Of a stretch of DNA of 42,060 bases, positions 21,187 through 31,385 are shown one piece after another. The notes beneath the pieces were generated by a model. It was not told where the DNA came from, did not search any database, and worked only from the letters and a program-made list of their open reading frames with translations. Source of the stretch: Nemertoderma westbladi (lineage: Eukaryota; Xenacoelomorpha; Nemertodermatida; Nemertodermatidae); contig JAUCBJ010008899.1 in assembly GCA_032718475.1 (NCBI GenBank), positions 1-42,060 on the forward strand. The letters are read 5' to 3'. Within the stretch, counting starts at the first letter, position 1. Each line of letters opens with the position of its first letter. A program made the position numbers and the translations under genes.

Positions 21187-23790
21187 GTTGGAGGTTTAAA
21201 ATTTCTAGACGCTTTAAATATTCTGCATTGGAATCCAAATTGCACCTTTTAAAAATCCTACGTGTGAAATAACGTTGGACGGACTCCAATTTGTCTGTGA
21301 GTCCTATGAATGGTTTATTGTTAATGAACGGATTCCACACACTACTACCGTATTCAATAATTGGTCTAGCATAGGTCTTGTAGGCTTGTAAAATAGCATT
21401 AGAATTGGCTGTAGCAAAATATCGGAACAAACAGTTTATTACTTTATAGCACTTAGTGGTAACATTTTCAATATGCTGTTTAAAATGTAAATTATTATCC
21501 ACTTCTACACCAAGATCACGGCAGCTAAGTACATTGCTCAATACACGATTATCAATTGTGTAACTACAATTATTATTATTATTATTTCCTATTGTAAGCA
21601 CATTGCACTTGTGAATGGCAATATTGAGCTGCCATTTCTTTGACCAGCTACCAAATTCATCTAAATCGGCTTGTAATTGCAACTGTTTATAAGGATTGTC
21701 AATAGTAGAAAATAATTTAGTATCGTCGGCATATAATCTCACGTTTGTATCTGTAGAAATAATATCAGGCAAGTCGTTCATAAATAATATAAAGAGCAGA
21801 GGCCCTAGGCATGAGCCTTGTGCGACACCGGATTTAACGTTTACGTATTTCGAGTATGTGTTACCAACTTTGACGCGCTGGGTGCGTCCTGTAAGTAGGC
21901 ACTTTAACCAATTTAATACATTACCAGTAATTCCGTACGATTCTAGCTTAGCTATAAGTTTGCTGGTGACTACAGTATCAAATGCCTTAGCATAATCTAT
22001 GTATATGACGTCACAATATAATTTCCTATGTATGGCATCACCCCAGATTTTAGTACAATCAATTAGTTGTGTAATAGTACTTTTCTTACTTAAAAATCCA
22101 TACTGTTTATCCGTAAGTAAGTTATATGCACGCAAGAAATCAATAAGTTCAACCGCTAATATAAGTTCAAATAACCTACAAAGAGAAGATGTGAGCGAAA
22201 TTGGACGATAATTTTCGGGGATTGAACGGTCACCCTTTTTAAAACTCGCGATTATATCAGCGGTTTTCCACATCGACGGCACAAAACCATTGTCAATGGA
22301 AGACTGAAAGATATAAGCAAGAGGGGCAGCAAGTTCAAAACGCAGTAACTTTAAAATAGCCACTGGTATGCCATCCGGACAATGGCTGTACTTTAGTGGT
22401 AATTTCTTCATAGCTTTTAAAAGCTTAGATACATTAAATGAAACATTTGAAAATTGTGCATCCGTTACATTGATCAAAGGTGGGCAAATACCGTTATCAT
22501 CAACACCTACTGACGAAAACTGATTGATAAGGAATTCACATTTATCAGCAGCAGTGAAAGTAGTTTTACCATTGAGCTTGAGCGGTGATATGGAATTAAA
22601 GGTAGCACGCTTCTTATTTACCAATTTGTAAAAGGCATTTGTATCACCACAAGTTAATATATTGAACTCTTGCTTAAGACGAAAACTACGTAAAACCTCC
22701 GAGCAACGGACATTATGTTCGCGATAAATTGTTTCACCATTAGAGCTGGAGTGCCGTACCTTCCAAAGTCTGCGTTTTCTTGCTAGTAAACGCCGAATAT
22801 GAAGAGGATGTCTACGTGGGTTGCTCGTTGGTTTATACTTAGGTACATACAAGTTAAAAGCGCTAAAAATAATTTCATTAAAAGCATTTAACGATGATTC
22901 AACATTAATTGCATTAAAAACCGGGTTCCAATTCACAGAATTTAAATGGGCCCGTATACCAGGTAGATCCATTTTTCTGAAACAAAACGTTGTGGATTCA
23001 GGTACTTTGTTAAACTCATTAGGGCTCAAATTAATGTTGAAACTAAACGAAGAATGATCGCTTGTACCAAAATGTGGTAGACTACTGACACATGAGATAA
23101 AATCTTCCTCAGTAGAAAGTAAAAGGTCCAAAATATCGTTACGTCTGGTAGGAAAATTTACTAGTTGGTTAAGACTACATCTGTTGATTAAGTTATTAAA
23201 ATCAACATATACTTTCTGTTGAGGAAAACTATCAGTTAACCAGTTATACTCACTGAAATTGAAATCACCGACAATAGTAGTAGGGTATTGCACTGAGCAA
23301 AGCTCTTCTAATAGTTCACACAATAAATCATTTTACTCATACACTGAGAGGCAATTATTTATATAGCATGAATCAGGCGGGCGATAAATACAAACAAAGC
23401 GAGATTTGGATTTAGTGTTCAAATCGATTGCGACGCATTCAATGTTTTCAAATTTAGGTGGAATATATACCTTGGATGGGTTTAAGGAGAGATCGCACAC
23501 AATGGCAGCGCCGCCACCCTGTCTTTCGGCTCTATCTTTACGGAACAATTCAAATCTAGACTTGTAATCCCCAAGTATAGTAGCATCCTGAACCCATGGC
23601 TTCCACCACGTCTCTGTAAAACCGAGTAATTTGAACTCGCCTTGAAGAAGAGTCTCAAATTCTGCTTGTTTGGAAACGTCATTTATCGCTTGTGCATTGC
23701 AATAGTAGCAAGGAATGGAGGCAGAATCTGGATGTAGTTCCGGAGGTGCCTGAGTGTCTCCACAGTTTAGTTTTCCGAGGGTGTCGGACT
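21187..23790 (-). pseudogene. Element A ORF2: AP endonuclease plus reverse transcriptase
   Basis: The N-terminal part (about 23,720 down) has YYCNAQAIND and GFTETWWKPWV, the opening of an AP-like endonuclease; GDFNFSEYNW and TSDHSSF follow. The RT has SHCPDGIPVAILK, NYRPISLTSS, YIDYAKAFDTV (first catalytic Asp), GVAQGSCLGPLLFILFMNDL and LYADDTKLF (catalytic YADD). The motif wording fits the CR1/Jockey group. The frame overlaps the end of ORF1 in a different phase and has no clear ATG start. One in-frame TAA lies at 23,333-23,335 between endonuclease halves, and the C-terminus is cut off by the insertion at 21,187. The catalytic residues are otherwise intact, so decay is fairly recent. Confidence 0.9.
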
Positions 23791-24450
23791 AGGCACGGTT
23801 GGTGGTGAATTGCCAGGAGTAGTGGCCGCGGCAGAGTGCCGCTGAGGACGGCCGCTAGACAACTGCGTCGGTGGTACTTCGGTGGGGTTTGGCGACTGTT
23901 TACTGGAAAAGCGAGGTCCCTGTGAACCTTTCCGACGGTGAGAAACCATAAGGCGCTCGGCAGCCTCGAAATCAGAGTCTGACAGGCGAACTTCGGTTCG
24001 CCAGTCTATCTTTCCGTTCTGTAGACGATTGCAAATTTTGTAACAGTTATTGGGGAAATCATATACTACCGAGAGAGTGCATGTAGGATCAGATTGCCGC
24101 ATTCGGTACGCGTGTGCTCAGATAATATCCCGATGACGCCGCGCATCTGGAGATATATCCGGGCGGATGAATACTCGTTTGTATAACTCACCCATTGCTA
24201 GTTTACGACGGTTGGATAGGACATTGTCCCTGTCCTCAGTGCTGTCAAAGACTACCTCGAGAAGCGTTTTGAGATCCTTAGAGCCTGCACCGTTGGTTAA
24301 TCTCCACGCAGAGACAACGTGTGCTGAGCTGCAGTCCATATGTACCAACATTTCCTGTACAAACTCTATGTCCGAAACTCCTACAGAAGGTGGAGGGGCG
24401 TTTTCAACAAACAACAGTTTTTCTGTTCGTTGTGAGTTAATAGTGTGTAA
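23767..24450 (-). pseudogene. Element A ORF1, C-terminal half
   Basis: The frame is open from the element B junction at 24,450. It reads LLFVENAPPP, then EVVFDSTEDRDNVLSNRRKL and FIRPDISPDARRHRD, an RRM-like nucleic-acid-binding segment common in LINE ORF1 proteins. A Pro/Ser/Thr-rich tail follows and ends at a TAA at 23,767-23,769. One in-frame TGA at 24,118-24,120 interrupts the Arg-rich block, a likely CGA-to-TGA change. The N-terminal half lies on the other side of element B at 28,207-29,112. ORF1 protein binds the LINE RNA. The product is not functional here. Confidence 0.75.
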
Positions 24451-24495
24451 CTAGGTCAGGTCAGGAATTCTAGGTCATTGATCAAGAAAACTTGC

Positions 24496-24537
24496 CACCT
24501 CCATGCAGCATAAAGGAGGTGCCACCTGTAGCTGCAT
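24496..24537 (+). other. Possible H-type pseudoknot in element B leader
   Basis: Stem 1: CACCTCC (24,496-24,502) pairs with GGAGGTG (24,515-24,521). Stem 2: ATGCAGC (24,503-24,509), inside the stem 1 loop, pairs with GCTGCAT (24,531-24,537). Both are perfect 7-bp helices and interlock. Some LINEs carry pseudoknotted ribozymes or ribosome-recruiting structures at the 5' end; I see no proof of catalysis here. Confidence 0.4.
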
Positions 24538-24623
24538 AGACCCCTTTTACTAGGGCAAATCTGGCGGACCCCCTTCGTTCTGGGATAAGGACGCCCTTGG
24601 TCCTGGATTAAGGACCCATATAC

Positions 24624-24852
24624 TTGGCTGCAGGGGTATATGGCCTGACCAGGCAGATGGTGATCTACCAATGGCTGGTCAGGAGTAGAGTGTTCTCATG
24701 TCCACTCTGAGAGCACTTCACTGCGACCTGCACCTGGCAGCAAGGGTACAGGGCATGACCCAGCAGATGAGCTGCAACAGCCAATGGTGGGTCATGTGCG
24801 CCAGAGTAGATATGGGTGATGGGCCTCATATCTGACTCCATTGCGACACCCA
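24624..24852 (+). repeat. Two imperfect tandem leader repeats, each with a hairpin, element B
   Basis: Repeat 1 (about 24,624-24,732) and repeat 2 (about 24,735-24,852) share the order GGCAGCAGGGTA-like start, hairpin, GTAGA, and an end of the type ACTNCATTGCGACC. Hairpin 1: CCTGACCA (24,644-24,651) with TGGTCAGG (24,676-24,683). Hairpin 2: CATGACCCA (24,754-24,762) with TGGGTCATG (24,788-24,796). The differences between copies are matched on both sides of each stem. Confidence 0.7.
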
Positions 24853-24931
24853 CCCTGTGGAATGGCAAACCAGGGTGTGGTATTTGCCCCGAGAGCTGAC
24901 TCGGCAAAAAAAGCACCCCCCAACCCCCACT

Positions 24932-26380
24932 ATGGATTACATTAGCAATGCGGAGGTCCGGCCACTAGAGGCCAGTGGAATTACCGGACACAATCGGCCT
25001 CACAGGCGTCAGTTAACTCCTGACCGGCTGCCTGTCTCACCCCCTACTGGAGAGAGAGCAGTCAACAATTCTTTGAGTCCCTTTCCTGATGACCTTTCTG
25101 GCCCAAACCCTGGGTCACCAGGGAGGCCAGATTGTGATGGGGAGAGGGATTCTGGAGTTGGAGGCTACTCTCATGTTCCACCCCGACCAACAAAGCCATT
25201 GGTGAATCTGAGGCAAGTCACTAGACTAGCCTCAGTAAACACCCTAACACTCGGGTCCCCAATGCGACAAGGTGAGCTGACTGCCTTGGCAGATAAGCTT
25301 TCTCTTAGCGCAGTGGGTGTTCAAGAGCACCGAATGCAGACTGGACAGACTGATGAGGTTCTGATTAAGGACATGGGGGGCGGTTGGCGACTCGCCCTCG
25401 CGTCAGCAGATGATAGTGGCAATGGTGGAATTGGTCTATTGATGAATCCAACTGCACATGCAGCATTGGACAAAATAGACCAAATCTCTAACCGCATCAT
25501 CCGTTGCCACTTCTCATGTTCTGGAAGACTGGCTAAGAAGTTTCCTAAGGTGGTTCTGATTGTGTGCTACTCTCCAACTAGTGTTGCCCCTGTAGAGGAG
25601 GTGGAAAATTTCTACCACAATCTACAAGCAGCTACTGATGGAGTGGATCAGCATGCATTCTTAACATTCCTGGGAGACTTTAATGCAAGTCTACATCAAT
25701 CACCTACATCGCCCTGGGTCTATAGCAATAGTGTTAACCGAAATTCTGTCCATCTTCAGGATTTTATCTCTGGAAATGGATTGTTTTCGGCTGGAACCCA
25801 GTTCAAGAAGCGAACTGGAAAGCTATGGACTCATAGTGGACCCAGTGGTCACAAGTCCCAGATAGACCATATTCTGTTTCGTAGGAAATACAGGAGCTCT
25901 ATACAAGACTGTAATGCATTTACACTTCGACCCTTCTCCAGTGATCACCGCCTTATTGTGGCCAAGGTAAGACTTAGTCTGCGTGCTAGCAGAACAACGA
26001 AATCTGCCTTGCCGCGGCATGACTGGTCCTCTCTGTTGCAACAGCCAAGTGTGAGATCCAGCTTCACACTACAGCTGAGCAACAGGTATGAGGCTCTTGC
26101 CTCTGAGGCGGCAGATCACTGTGAGGGCTATACTGCCTTTACAGAAGCAGTTAAGTTAGCAGCTGCAGAAACAGTTCCTGTATACCCTCGAAACAGGAAA
26201 AGGGCCCCCTGGACTGACAACAAAATTCAAAAGTGCCGAAATGACCTTCATAAGGCGCAGAAAGAGTCCCGACTCAAACAGACTACAGCGGCCAAGAATG
26301 CAGTTAAGGCTGCATCTAGGTCCCTGAACAGGCAGTACTCTGTTAATCTACCTACAGGAGCTAATAAACCAACAGGTTGA
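24932..26380 (+). pseudogene. Element B ORF, endonuclease part, cut short by a 4-bp duplication
   Basis: The first ATG in the long frame is at 24,932; an open stretch reaches back to 24,857. A Pro-rich N-terminus is followed by the AP-endonuclease domain: GVQEHRMQTG (metal-binding Glu block, about residue 130 from this ATG), VCYSPTSVAP, LGDFNASLHQ (about 248), KSQIDHILF and SSDHRLIVAKVRLSLRA (about 337). The endonuclease nicks target DNA to prime reverse transcription. At 26,348-26,355 the word ctac is doubled; element C has it once. The duplication shifts the frame and ends translation at 26,378-26,380, so the endonuclease and RT can no longer be made as one protein. Confidence 0.9.
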
Positions 26381-28163
26381 TGCCATCAATGATGCTGACG
26401 ACAGCAGGCAATCATCCCAGGCATGGAAATCGATCAATCTGCTTACTGGGCGGAAAAGCCAACCAACCACCAAGGTTAAGGCTGAATCACCAGCCGATCG
26501 CCTCAATGGTTGGAAAGCCCACTTTGAAAAGCTCCTCAATAATGACAGGGTATTGCCTGATAACTTTATAGAAGTAAAGGTGTCTGAGTCTGTACTCCCA
26601 GATATTCCCATTGGCGATATCTCCTTTGCAGAAGTGAAGGCTGCTGCAAAGAGCATTAAGACCAATCGTGCCAGTGGAGTAGATGGTGTTCCCCCTGAGG
26701 TCTTTAAAATACCTGAGTGTTTAAAGCTCATCTATCCCATCATAGTAGACATGTACCGTACAACAAGAGTCCCACAAGAAATGAAAACAAATAAGTTGGT
26801 GCCAGTTCCCAAGAAGGGCAACCTAACACTCTATGGTTCTTTTCGGGGAATCTCATTGATCTCGATTGCTGCAAAGCTATACAATAGGATTCTATTAAAT
26901 CGCATCAGGGATCCCATTGAGAGACTGCTCCGTGGAAATCAGAATGGGTTCCGTAAAGGTCGTGGGACCATGGAGCCCATTTTGGCACTTAGAAGGATAA
27001 TTGAAGAATTATCAAAAAAGAAAGACAGGCATCTGGCTGTTATCTTTGTTGACTTCTTCAAGGCCTTTGATTCAGTCTCTCGCTCACGTATGTTCAGCAT
27101 ACTTTCATTATATGGGATTCCTGATGAAATTATTGCAGCAATCAGATCAGTATACGATGGTTCGACAACATTTGTGTCTACTGTTGACGGTGACACAGAA
27201 CCATTTGAAGTGTTATGGGGCGTCCTCCAGGGAGACACACTTGCACCATTCTTGTTCATTATTGTGGTTGACTATGTTCTACGCATGTCCTTAGATCATC
27301 ATAATGATGATGGGGTGATGATAACTCCACCTACTGGCTCCAGAAGTCGAGGAAATCCTGCCAAGTACCTAACTGATCTAGACTTTGCTGATGACTTAGG
27401 AGTACTCTCAGAATCATTAGAGGGAGCCCAACGGCTCCTCAGCTCATTAGAACATGCTGCTTCTAGTGTTGGTCTTTTTATTAACTCCAGAAAGACCAAA
27501 ATTCTGACAGTTAACTTTGAAAGTCCTCAGCAAGTCTCTGATCGGATGAGCATAAGCTCAAAGGATGGTATGCTTGAACATGTGGACGACTTCTGTTACC
27601 TGGGATCATGGATCCGGAAGTCAGGTGAGGACCTTCGAATACGTAAGGGAAAGGCATGGGCAGCCTTGAATAGGCTTTCCAGGATTTGGAAGTCACCGAG
27701 AATTAATCGGAAACTTAAGGTCCGATTATTTAGAGCAGCAGTAGTTCCAGTACTCCTCTATGGGAGTCCATGCTGGGCTCTAACTGCTGAGGACACCAAA
27801 TCTCTGGATGGCACATTCACAAGAATGCTACGCCGGGTTCATTGTGTCAAGTACAATGCACACATCTCCAACCAGACACTATATAACATTGGAGGTGTCT
27901 CATTGGTTCCCCCGAGCTTGACACTAGAACAAAATCGCCTCCGCTTTGCAGGACATTGCTTTCGCCGTGAGGACCAGCCAGTGCATAATCTTGTACTTTG
28001 GCAGCCTCATGGAGTGAATAAGCATGGTGGACAGCCCATGACTTTCTTGAGACGCATCTTAAAGGACACTGGCCTTAAAGATGCGGATGATCTAGCAAAT
28101 GTCATGGGTGATAGGGAGTTGTGGCGGTGCAATATTGTTGATAAGCCGGCACAGCATTCTTAA
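26356..28163 (+). pseudogene. Element B ORF, reverse transcriptase part
   Basis: Downstream of the 4-bp duplication the frame is fully open to the stop at 28,161-28,163. Blocks in order: NRASGVDGVPPEVFK, SFRGISLISIAAKLYNRI, NQNGFRKGRGTMEPILAL, VIFVDFFKAFDSVSR (first catalytic Asp), VLWGVLQGDTLAPFLF, LDFADDLGVL (catalytic FADD), then a thumb/C-terminal region with RLRFAGHCFRRED and MGDRELWR. This wording is typical of RTE-clade RTs. There is no nonsense codon in about 600 codons, and identity with element C is near complete, so both are recent insertions. It is disabled only by the upstream frameshift. Confidence 0.92.
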
Positions 28164-28206
28164 AAATGCAGCTGCAATGCAGCATGCCGATCCTAGTAGT
28201 AGTAGT
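28164..28206 (+). other. Element B 3' end with TAG-triplet tail
   Basis: A 3' UTR of about 25 bp holds the palindrome tgcagctgca and tgcagcatg, then gatcc and TAG triplets. Element C ends in the same way at 36,035-36,073, which fixes the 3' border. The word ATGCAGCAT is also present in the leader at 24,503-24,511. Confidence 0.75.
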
Positions 28207-29112
28207 TGATTTTATTGCCTTGTTTATACAAGACTGGATGGTATCCTCCAAGCTCACTGAGGAACAGCCATTCGAAGAGCCACCGTAGGCTTTCGGTGCC
28301 AATATAGAGTTCACTGGTTTTCGAGTAGGTTTGTTCTGCCGACTGCCAGTTTGAGGAACCGTAGTCCACTCAGGTTCGGTGACCGAGGTAGCAATGTCAT
28401 CGACATTACAGTCAACTGAAACCGAGTCGCCAATGAGGAATGCATGTAGGTCGTTGAATTGAAGGCAAAGTTTTTCCAATTTGTTATCGATATCTGTGTT
28501 AGTACCGGCTGTACCGGTACCTTTATCTGAGTCGCAGGCGGAGTTTGGTTGCGAACGACAAAACTTGCAGAAGAACGCGAGGGATTCAATTGAGCCGAGG
28601 ATGTTGTAAATGGCTGGGGGAATTTCAGAATGATGCGCGTGTTCCCATTTATTACAACGGAAACACTGAAGACCCTTGCTGGTCACCTTCTTGTTACAGA
28701 CCGTGCATAAAGTGTTGGAATCCAAACCCGCTGTATTGCAGTCAGTACCTCCGTGTAGCGAGTGCCGGCGACTGCTACCGGTATCAGCTGTACGAGTGCG
28801 TGTGCCACATGTAGGCGCGGCAGGCCCCCGAGCGGAAGATGGTTTACTGCGTCCACTTTCGGTACCGGTAAAGACTATTTGCGATTGTTTATCTTTCGAT
28901 TTTTTTTTGGGCGAGGTAGTCTTTTTCCTGCCGGTGGGTTGTGTTTTATGGTTGGCTTCCGATTCTGATATTATTTCAATCCCTGTCGATGATTCATCGC
29001 CGGAAAGGGGGTCGTAAGGGTTGTTTGCCGTTAGCGTTGAGGGTTTCATAGCTGAAGTCTGATTACCAGTAGTCAGTACAGAAGTATTAAAAGTACCGGT
29101 ATCAGTATACAC
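28207..29112 (-). pseudogene. Element A ORF1, N-terminal half with PHD-like zinc finger
   Basis: About 302 codons open on the minus strand up to the element B junction; the open frame beyond it (to 28,102) is antisense of element B. The N-terminus is Ser/Thr/Lys-rich (GRKKTTSPKKKSKDK at 61-75). Residues 136-185 form a PHD-like finger: LCTVCNKK, LQCFRCNKWEHAHH and FFCKFC, giving C2-C2-H-H-C2. The usual second ligand pair H-x2-C reads as H-x2-H. An acidic linker and EWTTVPQTGSRQNKP follow. PHD-like fingers at the start of ORF1 are known in CR1-type LINEs. The C-terminal half is at 23,767-24,450. An ATG-like start near 29,112 is assumed; accggtac motifs recur around it. Confidence 0.75.
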
Positions 29113-29205
29113 TATACAGCAACAGCAGTTAAGGACGTGGTGAGTTCCGGTACCATGTCATGTGGTGCAAAGCTATCAATGTTAGCTAGTAATGCCAAAG
29201 AAGTC

Positions 29206-29541
29206 AACACCCCCCCCCCCCTCCCAACTCCATGTTATTGAAGAACCTCATTATCTTGTAAATTTTCCTATTGATTTCATGAGATTTTCTAATCTAACGA
29301 AATTAATCCACACTACTGCATGAATATTTCGTTTTATACATAACTCATCGCATCCCAATGAACGTATTCATGGACCACTTTTTTAAAATGAAACAAAAGC
29401 TGCCCTTAATTATTTTATCTGGGTTACCCAATAACATTTCTATAAAACTGAGATATGTTTACTGAATAAATCATCAACTGATAAAAATCAAATTTTATCT
29501 CAATACAATCATATCTCATCTTTGGCGCTTTCACCCATGAT
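29206..29541. other. C tract and AT-rich DNA between element A and BEL integrase
   Basis: Starts with a run of 13 C (about 29,209-29,221). No clear coding signal. It may be the degraded BEL/Pao linker between RNase H and integrase. Confidence 0.35.
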
Positions 29542-30035
29542 CATGATAGACTACAATATCAAGGTCCTGAAACAACCTTAGCACAAATCCGCGTTCGTTA
29601 CTGGATCCCCAAAGGACGAGAATTAGTTGGTAAACTTATCTTCCATTGTCCGAAATGCCATCGATATCGAGCCACTGCAACTGCTCATAAAACAATTCCG
29701 TACAACTCTAATTATACCCTTTCAAATTACTGGGGTTAACTTTATGGAACCCTTATATACAGACACACATGAAAAGTATATGTTTTACTTTTCACATGTG
29801 CATGTGTGCATGCCATTCATTTAGAACTGGTGGATACAATGAATTCATAATCAACATACCAAGCCTTCCGTAAATTCCTTGCCGGCCGAATACTGCCCTT
29901 TACACACACTGCGTTTAGTATTGACAATGCCAAAACATTCTTAAACCTCAACGCCATGAGTTTCACTTTACATACTGTGTCTATGAAATTTATACCAGCA
30001 AGATCTCCTCATTGGGGAGGATTTTGGGGTTCAAA
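29542..30035 (+). pseudogene. BEL/Pao LTR retrotransposon Pol fragment: integrase
   Basis: The plus strand first reads HDRLQYQGPETTLAQIR and YWIPKGRELVGKLI, then HCPKCHRYRA, the zinc-binding H2C2 head of a BEL/Pao integrase; the second zinc His appears lost. The catalytic core follows: TGVNFMEPLYTD (the first catalytic Asp reads Asn), then HLELVDTMNS, FRKFLAGRILPF, SIDNAKTF (second Asp kept) and FIPARSPHWGGFW. At least two frame changes (about 29,718 and 29,820) and stop codons (for example TAG at 29,821) break it. Integrase would insert element cDNA into the host; this one is dead. It has the same orientation as the RNase H fragment at 19.1 kb. Confidence 0.82.
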
Positions 30036-30731
30036 TGATTTTACAACCTTGGGTGTTCCTATGATATTATACAATGATAAGTTTCTAATAGGGTGCCTAA
30101 TGAAGTAAGTCATAGATTTATAAAGATGAGATTTACTACCGGAAACCCTAAGTGGTGGTGAATAGGCATTCCTTGGCTTAACGAGCCTAAACGATTCTCC
30201 CATTCATTACTACATTATTATAGTCTTTGAGATTAATACATATTGTTCTAATATAGTATAATGTATTTGTTGGGCTAGCCAAGAAGTCTAGGTGAGGCTT
30301 GGTATAGCAGATTTATTAGGGGACTATCTGTCACCATCAATGTCATTATCGTCATTGCCAATGGTATCCTCATTGAAAATTTGGTCAATGAAAGTTGAAA
30401 TGGAACTGTACTTGGTACTCATATAGTCTAAAAGTTTAGAAATTCTACGCACATACAGGCTCTTATAGTTCCTCTGTCACCTGCTAGGCAGCGAATTATA
30501 AGAAACCTAGAATTAGCTATAAATATATATTCAAAACCATCTGTAATTTGGTAGGAGCAACCAGGACTGACCACTAATTTGGGTCTATTTGTAAAGCAAG
30601 ATCAAAATTCTTACAGTAAACATGGATTCCACCAGCAGCATGTTTTTCAATCATGAGTGTGTAATTGAGCTTGATGGTGCTGATTGGAAGACTTCTACTT
30701 CCTTAGATCTTGGGTTTTGAAATCTGCTGAA
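30036..30731. other. No recognised gene
   Basis: AT-rich DNA without homology-bearing frames. Nothing supported. Confidence 0.35.
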
Positions 30732-31140
30732 TGTGGAAGCGCTATCGGCGCCCGGTCCCGGATCCACGGCCACGCACTATCCCGCTCGAGGGGTGAGCTG
30801 GAGAAGACTGAAGTGAAACTAGCTGCAGTATATCAGTATATTGTGTATTGAGATACATGAATAACAAATAATGATATGATACAATCAGACAATGAAACTA
30901 ATAACGAACTACCTACAAAACATGACTGACAACCCTACACTGGTAAGTCATCTCAATAACTAAACTGAATGATAACTACTGACTGCGCCCTGCCCCCAGG
31001 ACTATATCCCTGACAGCTACCGTACAACCAGCTGTTCACACCCTAGGTGCTAACAAGATACTACTATATCATACCTACCTAACCTATACAATACATACTA
31101 ATCAGTCCAATTATACACCATCCCATAATACAATATCACA
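30732..31140 (-). mobile_element. Candidate 409-bp LTR with adjacent polypurine tract (minus orientation)
   Basis: Read on the minus strand, it starts TGTGATATTG (31,140) and ends CGCTTCCACA (30,732), that is TG...CA. Immediately upstream on that strand (31,141-31,160) is a purine run, AAAAAGGAAGGGGGGA in type, as expected for the primer of plus-strand synthesis next to a 3' LTR. The end near 30,740-30,800 is GC-rich, unlike its surroundings. No second copy was seen in the window. Confidence 0.55.
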
Positions 31141-31385
31141 TCCCCCCTTCCTAAAAAAAAAACTCGCCCACGAGTTTCTAGAACGCACAAACTACAAACC
31201 CCAAGTCTACTGACTACATCGACAAGTAAAGTCTACCTCAATGGCAGTATAGATACTGTATATGAAGCACGATACCAACAATACATTCAACTAGCCTAAG
31301 GCCAATAATATCGAAATCGAAATTTCGTACTGCATGTATCGTAAGCCAGTATGACTAAAGAATAACACGTACGTTATTCCTCTGA
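31141..31385 (-). other. Probable internal 3' end of the LTR element at 30,732
   Basis: Begins with the polypurine tract and carries no coding signal I recognise. It ends where RTE-like sequence starts. Confidence 0.35.

Larger units (their letters stand above)
24451..28206 (+). mobile_element. RTE-type LINE (element B), apparently full length, about 3.75 kb
   Basis: Plus-strand LINE inserted antisense into ORF1 of element A: element A coding sequence resumes on both sides (24,450 and 28,207). It has a leader of about 480 bp with repeated hairpins, a single long endonuclease-RT frame (24,932-28,163) broken by one 4-bp duplication, and a very short 3' end of about 43 bp closing in TAG triplets. 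This compact design, one ORF and a microsatellite-like tail, is that of the RTE clade. Element C at 34,009-36,073 is a nearly identical 5'-truncated copy. The 5' border is set by loss of element A homology; no clear target duplication is visible, only a shared TAGT. Confidence 0.85.
19560..29205 (-). mobile_element. CR1-like LINE (element A), split by two later insertions
   Basis: Minus-strand non-LTR retrotransposon with ORF1 (29,112 to 28,207, then 24,450 to 23,767) and ORF2 (about 23,790 to 21,187, then 19,930 to 19,621). The first gap is filled by the plus-strand RTE element B (24,451-28,206) and the second by a TG...CA element (19,931-21,186). Joining the flanks of the second gap restores the reading frame exactly after loss of one target-duplication copy. 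Removing both insertions leaves about 4.6 kb, a normal size for a CR1-type LINE. The outer limits are approximate: the 5' edge lies near a C tract at about 29,209-29,221 and the 3' edge was not pinned down. Confidence 0.85.

Noticed and set aside
24451-24856. Target-site duplication for element B
   Set aside because: The flanks share only TAGT with the tail, which may be chance or part of the TAG-triplet tail.
28102-28206. Last 35 codons of the minus-strand frame as part of LINE A ORF1
   Set aside because: This stretch is the antisense of the element B 3' end (identical to element C), so ORF1 stops at the junction.
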